Of a stretch of 64,000 nt of DNA, positions 57,861 through 64,000 are shown in pieces. The notes below the pieces were generated by a model that worked only from the letters and a program-made list of their open reading frames with translations, was not told where the DNA came from and ran no database searches. The stretch's first letter is position 1. The number at the start of each line of letters is the position of its first letter. Both the position numbers and the translations under genes were made by a program. Source of the stretch: Microvelia longipes (lineage: Eukaryota; Arthropoda; Insecta; Hemiptera; Veliidae); the NCBI GenBank assembly GCA_018340805.1, contig JACMZG010001913.1, positions 42,765,846 to 42,829,845 on the forward strand, given 5' to 3'.

Positions 57861-58135
57861 GGAAAGAATAATAATGAAGACAGCAGTCCTAGTTTTTGTT
57901 AGTTTAATTTATTACATCAGAGCTTTCGCACAAGCGATTTTTGCATTTGTTTTGAAATGTTTTTGCCTTGTTTGGTATGTATATTTTTATTTCTGTTCTT
58001 TTGTAATTGGTTTATGGTTTTGTTTACTTGTTATTAGATTCACTGAGGATGCCAAGCATCGCTTGTGCGAAAGCTCTGATGTAATAAATTAAACTAACAA
58101 AAACTAGGACTGCTGTCTTCATTATTATTCTTTCC
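57861..58135. repeat. Perfect inverted repeat, 77-bp arms, 121-bp loop
   Basis: 57861-57937 and 58059-58135 are exact reverse complements over all 77 bases (for example GAAGACAGCAGTCCTAG and CTAGGACTGCTGTCTTC). The frame 57841-58092 (83 codons, hydrophobic because the loop is T-rich) crosses arms and loop. It is explained by the repeat, though a membrane peptide cannot be excluded. No target-site duplication was seen. Confidence 0.9.
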
Positions 58136-58715
58136 ACAATACAATTGATTAATAGTTGTCTTTATATGTTAGATATATCAGTTCATAAATCAGTTCAAAG
58201 GTTTAAAAACCCCCTTTGAATATTAATTTAAGGAAGAAATTCATGATTAATTAATTGATATCACTGCGTTCTTTTTTATTCAGAAATTTCTTTTCTGTTA
58301 AATTTGTAAGGCTTTGTGTGCATATGTTGCAGATATTAAATAACACCTATATCTTTCAAGAACTGTAAAAACAGCGAACTTATTACGCAAGACTTGGCTG
58401 CATTTTTCCCGTGAAAACACTCAGTAGTGATTTCGTTGGGATGCTTTGAAGTCTTTTGAAGACTACGAAAAATAAAAGCAAGGATTATAGTTTAAGTTAC
58501 ACTAAAACCTTTATTTAAAACCGTTTTTATTTAAAAACGGAAATATGCTAATCAAATCAAAAATTTATTGGTTATCTATAGTGACGATATATAGGTTGAA
58601 CATTATACTTTTATGTTGGTTCCACACCAAGTAAAATATACGTGTTATTTTCCCAGCTAATAGAATCGATTAGACATAAAAGAAATGAACCCTCTTCATT
58701 CCTCAGTACTAGCGT
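58136..58715. other. No recognisable feature
   Basis: AT-rich; a short AAAACCGTTTTTATTTAAAA palindrome-like block near 58510. Confidence 0.45.
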
Positions 58716-59142
58716 CAAAGAGACTAATACTTAGAGGGAGGATACAACAGCTCTTATCATTCCTTGGGTAGCAAGGTGCCATAACTATTCATTGGTGACG
58801 TCATTTTTTTATTTTTCATAATAATTACAATCCAACGTAAATATAAGATTATTTTTCCACTATTTTGTATTAAATTAAATTTAAAATAAGTTTTTATTAT
58901 TATCTATTGCATATATCCATTAAATTGTCTTTGTTAAATAAAATGGTATAATTTTGCGTCACTGAAAAATACCCCCGTTTGTAGAGTGCGTGCTACATTA
59001 GGGGTTGTATCAAGTCTCTCTCTTGGGAGACTATAGCAAGGGTAAGTACAGTTATGGCACCTAGTGGAAGCTGTCTTGCTTCCAGACCCCTTATCACTCT
59101 GATATTCTACCCATGTACTACCTCCAAGTATTAGTCTCTTTG
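58716..59142. mobile_element. Non-autonomous TIR element, 427 bp
   Basis: CAAAGAGACTAATACTTAGA at the left and its complement, with one change (CAAGTATTAGTCTCTTTG), at the right. The interior has a TGACGTCA site at 58796 and a CAAGTCTCTCTCTTGGGAGA block. No transposase. Confidence 0.75.
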
Positions 59143-59934
59143 AATAGCAGGAAAATTATCTTTCCTAATCACAAATCTAAACCATACTTAATTTTTATCA
59201 AGTTAATTTTTATTTGAGGGAGACATCATGTGGTTAACTTCTAAGTTTTATTTTATTAATTTATAATCTACTTTTATGCTTAATCTAATAGAGCAATAGC
59301 GTTTCTATAACAAACAGTAGATGTTTGCCTTTTATAAAGGTAGATAATTTTTATTACTTATATTTGATTGTAAAATTTAATTTATTTATTTATTGCATGC
59401 TAGTTATCATAATTCTTTATGTTTTAAAAATTACTAAGTATTGCAAAACCAACTCCGGCCGACGGCTAATAGCCTGGCCTTACTAAATGTTTGTATATTT
59501 TAATTTTGGTGCTTGTATTTTTATATTGTTTTGCATTTGTTTATAATAAAAATATAATATAATAATTATTCAAATATAGGTGTGAGAGATCTATGATGCA
59601 TATTTGGACTTATATGAGACGCCTAGTTATAAAAGACACAGTATAAAAAATAAGATTTATGATTTATTTCTCAAAACTAAATAAATTTGACTCCGGTGAG
59701 TTACACTCTCATTTTTGGGTTTACACCCCCTTGCATATTCCTTAAGAAATCTTCAAATCTTTAGAAAAACAATCTTCAAAATAAAATACCATGTTAAATT
59801 ATGTAAGCACAAATCATTTTAAATGAATGCATGCTGAAGCTAAAGCTTATATTTGTATAGTATAATAGAGAAGATGGAGGTTTTATGTCGGACAGAAACA
59901 GTACAAATGCATCAATATAAAATCATTTTTGAAA
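59143..59934. other. No recognisable feature
   Basis: AT-rich, no recognised signal. Confidence 0.45.
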
Positions 59935-60825
59935 TTATAGTTCTTTAAAATCATTATAAAACTGTTCTATAGTTCTTTAGTACTATACTTTATTAGTTCT
60001 ATAGTCTTATACTTGATTAGTTCTATAGTTCTTTAGTTCTATAGTCCTATAGTTCTATAGTCCTATAGTTCTTTAGTATAGTACTTTATTACCTACTAAA
60101 GTACTACTTTATTACTTTATTACTTTACTACTTTATTTACTTTATTACTTACTAAACTACTACTTTATTACTTTATTTCTACCTATAGTACTTTATTAGT
60201 TCTATAGTCTTATACTTGATTAGTTCAATAGTTCTTTAGTTCCGTAGTCCTATAGTTCTTTAGTTCTATAGTCCTATAGTTCTTTAGTACTATACTTTAT
60301 TAGTTCTATAGTCTTATACTTGATTAGTTCAATAGTTTCTTTAGTTCTATAGTCCTATAGTTCTTTAGTTCTATAGTCCTATAGTTCTTTAGTTCTAGTA
60401 TAGTTCTTTAGTTATAGTCCTATAGTTCTTAGTTCTATAGTTCTTTAGGACTATACTTTATTAGTTCTATAGTCTTATACTTGATTAGTTCTATAGTTCT
60501 ATAGTTTTTTAGTCTTATACTTGATAGTTCTATAGTTCCTTAGTTCTATATAGTACATTAGTTCAATAGTTCTTTAATTCTATAGTTCTTTAGTACTATA
60601 CTTTATTAGTTCTATAGTCTTATACTTGATTAGTTCTATAGTTCTTTAGTTCTATAGTCCTATAGTTCTTTAGTCTTATACTTAATTAGTTCTATAGTTC
60701 CTTAGTTCTATATAGTTCATTAGTTCTATAGTTCTTTAATTCTATAGTTCATTAGTTATTTAATACGATAGTTATATAGTACTAAACTTTATTAGTTCTA
60801 TAGTTCCTTAGTTCTATAGGCCTTT
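59935..60825. repeat. Complex minisatellite of TTCTATAG and TTCTTTAG units
   Basis: About 0.9 kb built from TTAGTTCTATAGTCCTATAG and TTATTAGTTCTATAGTCTTA blocks. A higher-order unit of roughly 110 bp recurs, with a (CTTTATTA)n variant at 60080-60180. Confidence 0.9.
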
Positions 60826-61151
60826 TGAAAATTGTTGGTAAATGTTTAAATCACAGCTTTCAAATCGTTTTTTTCTATAGGATGTTGTTCATTAATTTGA
60901 AGAAGCTGTACAATGATTTTATGAATTTATTTTTTCTCATTTACATCGTAGGTTATTGAGAAAGTAATTTGTTGATAAAAATTATGACCATATTTTTAAT
61001 AGTTATATGTTATAGTAATTACCTTACACTTATTTTGAGGTATTTATAGTGAATCTTTTTTCTTATCTATCGATGAATATACAACCAGTTTGACATTTTG
61101 AAACCAGTTTGATTTCGTTTTATAAAAATATTTTTCTAGATCACTATGGAC

Positions 61152-61716
61152 CTTAGAATAATACTATATATAGAAGGAGCATATGACCGTAAACACAATG
61201 TAATTCCAATGATAACACGAAACACGGTTGACTGGTGGTCTTAATGTTTTCTTGTTAGGATGGTACCCCTTCCTAACAAGAAAAAATTATTTTAAATATG
61301 TGTTATAAATATCTTTTAATGAAGAAAGCTCGTAAAAAACAAATATAGTAGCTTAAAACACCTGCTGAGTAATTAATAAAATCGGTCTTAGATGGCAAAA
61401 GAATAGCAGAATACCAGAATCTACATTTAGTTGACGAGGACTATTTTTAATGTAATTTTAATAAAAACTTTTAAACTAAAATTTAAAATGCTTAAAATAT
61501 TGTAATGCGCCGTTATTTATATTAGTATTTTATGAATAATCAATCATTAATTAATAATAAAACATAATAAATTCCGATATTCAGCAACCGGAAGTATTGC
61601 CAACTTTTTTATAAGAACATTGTATATTGTTAGGGCGGCAGCATCACTTAAGACTATCAGTGAACCGCCTTTCGTGTTATCAGTAGTGCTCCTTCTATAT
61701 AAAGTATTATTCTAAG
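61152..61716. mobile_element. Non-autonomous TIR element, about 565 bp
   Basis: CTTAGAATAATACTATATAT, then AGAAGGAGCA at the left, and the inverted TGCTCCTTCTATATAAAGTA, then TTATTCTAAG at the right: about 30 bp with one or two changes. An internal 14-bp perfect hairpin (TTTTCTTGTTAGGA) lies near 61248-61285. Confidence 0.8.
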
Positions 61717-62104
61717 CTATGGAATGACCATACATACCAACATGAACTCCATAAATTTGAGAAAGGTTCAATAAAAATTACAGGGCATTAATGGGTGAAA
61801 GAGGTCGTCAATACTTCCAATATTTCAACGATTTCATTTTACCTATACAACACATTAGCGTCGAAACAGAAGTAAAAAACTTTTATATATCTGTTATGCG
61901 TTGTAATCTAATTCGTAGGTGTTAAAACCGATTAAAAAGTTTTTTGGGTTCAAATATATCGGGGATGAAAACTCATTTTAACTTTAATTAAATTAAAAGC
62001 GTTTTAGTTAGCAACAAAAATAAAAATTTTAACTTTTTTTTAATTACTTTTTAATTGCATTTTTTTTTATAGTTCAATACAATATAAATACAAATAATAC
62101 AAAA
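61717..62104. other. No recognisable feature
   Basis: AT-rich, no recognised signal. Confidence 0.45.
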
Positions 62105-62470
62105 ACCTAAATAAAATAAAACTAAAAAACTTGAGTTCGCATGTCAAGCGAATTTCATTTAGAATGCGTGTTTCCGTTCTTAACAACCCATTTCTTGCTT
62201 AAGGTTCCGGTTTATGCTTTATAATCTAAGCAGTTACTCAATCATCAAGCACTACTTGTAACTCAATGTGTCTCTATTTTTCAAAGGATATGCGCATAAT
62301 TATCCAGTTGGTTATACAAGACTATGCATCTAAAATTAACAGTGCGCACTTTTATTTTCACTAGTTTAAAGTTTAGTTACTGTTTCTTTTTAAAGGTTTC
62401 ATCGCATTTCTTTTGAAACATTCAGGCAAAATGAGTTACGAGCAGTGCTAGATTAAAGCTTTTAGCGCGT
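62105..62470 (+). mobile_element. Diverged member of the long-inverted-repeat family
   Basis: Collinear with the left arm, loop and start of the right arm of 27940-28625 (GCGAATTTCATTTAGAATGC, CTAAGCAGTTACTCAAT, AATGAGTTACGAGCAGTGCT). The copy stops before the outer right arm. Between the two elements the loop is as well conserved as the arms. Confidence 0.75.
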
Positions 62471-62499
62471 GTAAGGAAAGGAATAGCAATTCCTTGCGC

Positions 62500-62600
62500 C
62501 ATTCCTATCTCATTAGCGATTTTTTTTCCGAAGATCTTTTCCGAAGATCTTTTCCGAAGATTTTTCCGAAGATTTCTTCCGAAGAAGAATTCGCTAAAAT
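62500..62600. repeat. 13-bp tandem repeat inside a GCGAATT palindrome
   Basis: TTTTCCGAAGATC and variants occur five times between TCATTAGCGA and GAATTCGCTAAAAT, the two halves of a block that is uninterrupted at 29813-29845. Confidence 0.8.
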
Positions 62601-62792
62601 GTAACTAACGGCTAAAGGAAATATTTTTATTTTAATAGATGAAATATCGATTTTTTTTAAACTTTCAGGTTCATACATTTACAAAACAAACATCATTACA
62701 TTCGTGTAATGATGGTTTAGTATAGTTTTACTATATTAGGGCGTTGTTTACTGTCGATACAATTTTGAAAAATAATTATAGTGTTTATTGAT

Positions 62793-62823
62793 TAATGGCT
62801 CGGTAAGAAATAACCGAGCCATT
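62793..62823. repeat. 12-bp perfect hairpin
   Basis: TAATGGCTCGGT, an AAGAAATA loop and its complement. It has no T-run afterwards and no gene next to it. Confidence 0.7.
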
Positions 62824-62989
62824 ATGGCTTTGGTGTTTTTCAAATATATTGCTATTTCCCCAATTTTGCTTAGGATATTTAGAAGAGTATTTAGAGCTCT
62901 CTAAATAATCTTTTAAAAAGTTAACTAGAAAAAATTAAAATTAAAAACGAGGTAAAATTGATTAGATCCAACGTGTATTAAAATTAGTT

Positions 62990-63130
62990 CACGTAGTACC
63001 TCGTTACATCATATTTTCTACGCTCATCCTCGCTAATTCGGACTCGCTTCGCTTGTTCTCAGAAAATAAAATCACCAAATTCAAATTGCAGTACAATTAA
63101 TGCATTTGTTTTATTCCCTGTGGTAAAAGT
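62990..63130 (-). mobile_element. 5S-rRNA-bearing TIR element, truncated copy C8
   Basis: GTAGTACCTCGTTACATCAT, CTACGCTCATCCTCGC and GGACTCGCTTCGCTTG match C2; the 5S part (TTCCCTGTGGTAAAAGTAG on plus) is heavily degraded. Confidence 0.55.
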
Positions 63131-63619
63131 AGATATATACTCGCCATATTGAAAGGAAACTGGTTTAAAAATATAAAGTTCTTTACTAGCTAGATTATAC
63201 AAAATTAATGTACTTCAGTAGGTTAGGAAAGGAAACAAATAAATAATCATATATCATTTGATACTACCAAGTTTGGCTAAACATTATTTTGTATCAAACA
63301 ACCAGTGTTATTTCATTTTAAGTTATAGTGTTCAGATTTGGTTTCGAAATTTAATTTGATATTTTATAAAAATAAAGATTGGTTAGACGAGGTCGATAAT
63401 TTGAAGTATAGCCGCCTAATTATATTAAATAATTACATAAGGGTATGTACCAAGCTAGAGTTTATTTAGGTGGGGAGTGTATATAGACCGGTGAGTAAAT
63501 ATTTGTGGTGAACAGCAATTAATTTAATTTCATTTAATAATGATTAAATTATTGACTTTAGAATAAATGCAGATATAAAACAGCTTATTTACTCATTCCT
63601 GTCCTAAAATCAATGAATA
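63131..63619. other. No recognisable feature
   Basis: AT-rich, no recognised signal. Confidence 0.45.
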
Positions 63620-64000
63620 ATTATTTGAATTCGAGGCCCGACCAACCCAGCTAAGGTGCTACGTGATTTCCTTGGCTGCTAAAACGCAAATGAGTTTATG
63701 CACAGTGGCGTCGGGGTTGCCTGAGTTCTTTGTTGGGCGGCGCGGGACTAGCCAGAGGGGTGAGTCTAGCTAGAGTCTGGTGAGATTGGTGACTGGTTGA
63801 ACAAGGACAGGGGCAAGTGAGACTAATGTGATCAGAGGAGCAAGCAAGACTAGAGGGACCAAGCACACTGTGGACTAGTAGTTTGCGCTGTGCCTAGCCC
63901 AGACTCTAGCTAGTTAGATGAACTAGGCGCACTGTGAACTAGTCGCGGACAAAACCCAGAGCTGTGTTTGGATAGAGTCTAGATTGGTTATATGAACTGG
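63620..64000 (+). mobile_element. tRNA-derived composite repeat, copy 4 (runs off window)
   Basis: Starts at GGCCCGACCAACCCAGC and continues GATTTCCTTGGCTGCT, GAGTTCTTTGTTGGG and AGCTAGAGTCTGGTGAG. Then come degenerate units with ACTGTGGACTAGTAG and ACTGTGAACTAGTCGCG. The tRNA head and the end are not in view. Confidence 0.65.

Noticed and set aside
57841..58092. 83-codon hydrophobic frame that looks like a small membrane protein
   Set aside because: It starts just before a perfect 77-bp inverted repeat and ends within the second arm. Hydrophobicity follows from the T-rich loop. No start context or homology supports it.

Overview
This window looks like a gene-poor, strongly AT-rich stretch of an animal nuclear genome, most likely an arthropod. 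The reasons are a Pao/BEL LTR retrotransposon of arthropod type, an RTE/CR1-like LINE, tRNA- and 5S-rRNA-derived repeats, 3'-truncated LINE debris, long (TA)n tracts, and no operons, Shine-Dalgarno sites or dense genes. I cannot narrow it to a species, and I found no convincing host protein-coding gene.

Layout. 1-9 kb: the end of a (TA)n/hairpin element, two opposed copies of a repeat that carries a piece of 5S rRNA, a 62-bp tandem repeat, a tandem dimer of hammerhead-ribozyme units, a LINE tail and a tRNA-derived composite repeat. 9-16 kb: minisatellites, nested fold-back elements, a Gypsy-like integrase relic and further copies of the same families. 18-24 kb: a 225-bp-arm inverted pair of hammerhead units, a complete 5S-bearing element with terminal inverted repeats (TIRs), a 39-bp minisatellite interrupted by a third hammerhead unit, a tRNA-headed composite repeat and a fold-back element. 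24-31 kb: (TA)n tracts, a 292-bp-arm inverted repeat, a 150-bp satellite, a tRNA-headed SINE and a 5S-bearing element split by a MITE. 31.4-34.6 kb: a 1.54-kb direct tandem duplication containing a TATA-box mini-ORF, paired TGACGTCA sites and GC-rich hairpins. 34.7-40.5 kb: a TIR element, a 413-bp-arm palindrome, a LINE relic broken by twin perfect hairpins, another 5S-bearing copy and a Penelope-like stem-loop. 41.3-46.9 kb: a LINE with 15-bp target-site duplications, inserted inside the TIR of a 5S-bearing element. 47.0-53.1 kb: a near-complete Pao/BEL element with 125-bp LTRs. 53-64 kb: MITEs, a perfect 77-bp-arm inverted repeat, a 0.9-kb minisatellite and more composite repeats.

The two autonomous elements are the only clear protein-coding sequence. 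The Pao/BEL element carries gag (DUF1759, zinc knuckles), protease, reverse transcriptase, RNase H and integrase (DDE, DUF5641), but is broken by an in-frame TGA and three single-base frameshifts. Its LTRs differ only by small indels, as do most positions of the tandem duplication, so some breaks may be consensus errors of a long-read assembly. The LINE encodes an AP-type endonuclease and reverse transcriptase, preceded by a lysine-rich segment with a canonical PCNA-interacting (PIP-box) motif.

The most interesting material is non-coding: a family of TIR elements that carry the internal promoter region of 5S rRNA; a family of roughly 300-bp units with a complete hammerhead ribozyme core, found both in tandem and head-to-head; and an unusual density of near-perfect long inverted repeats.
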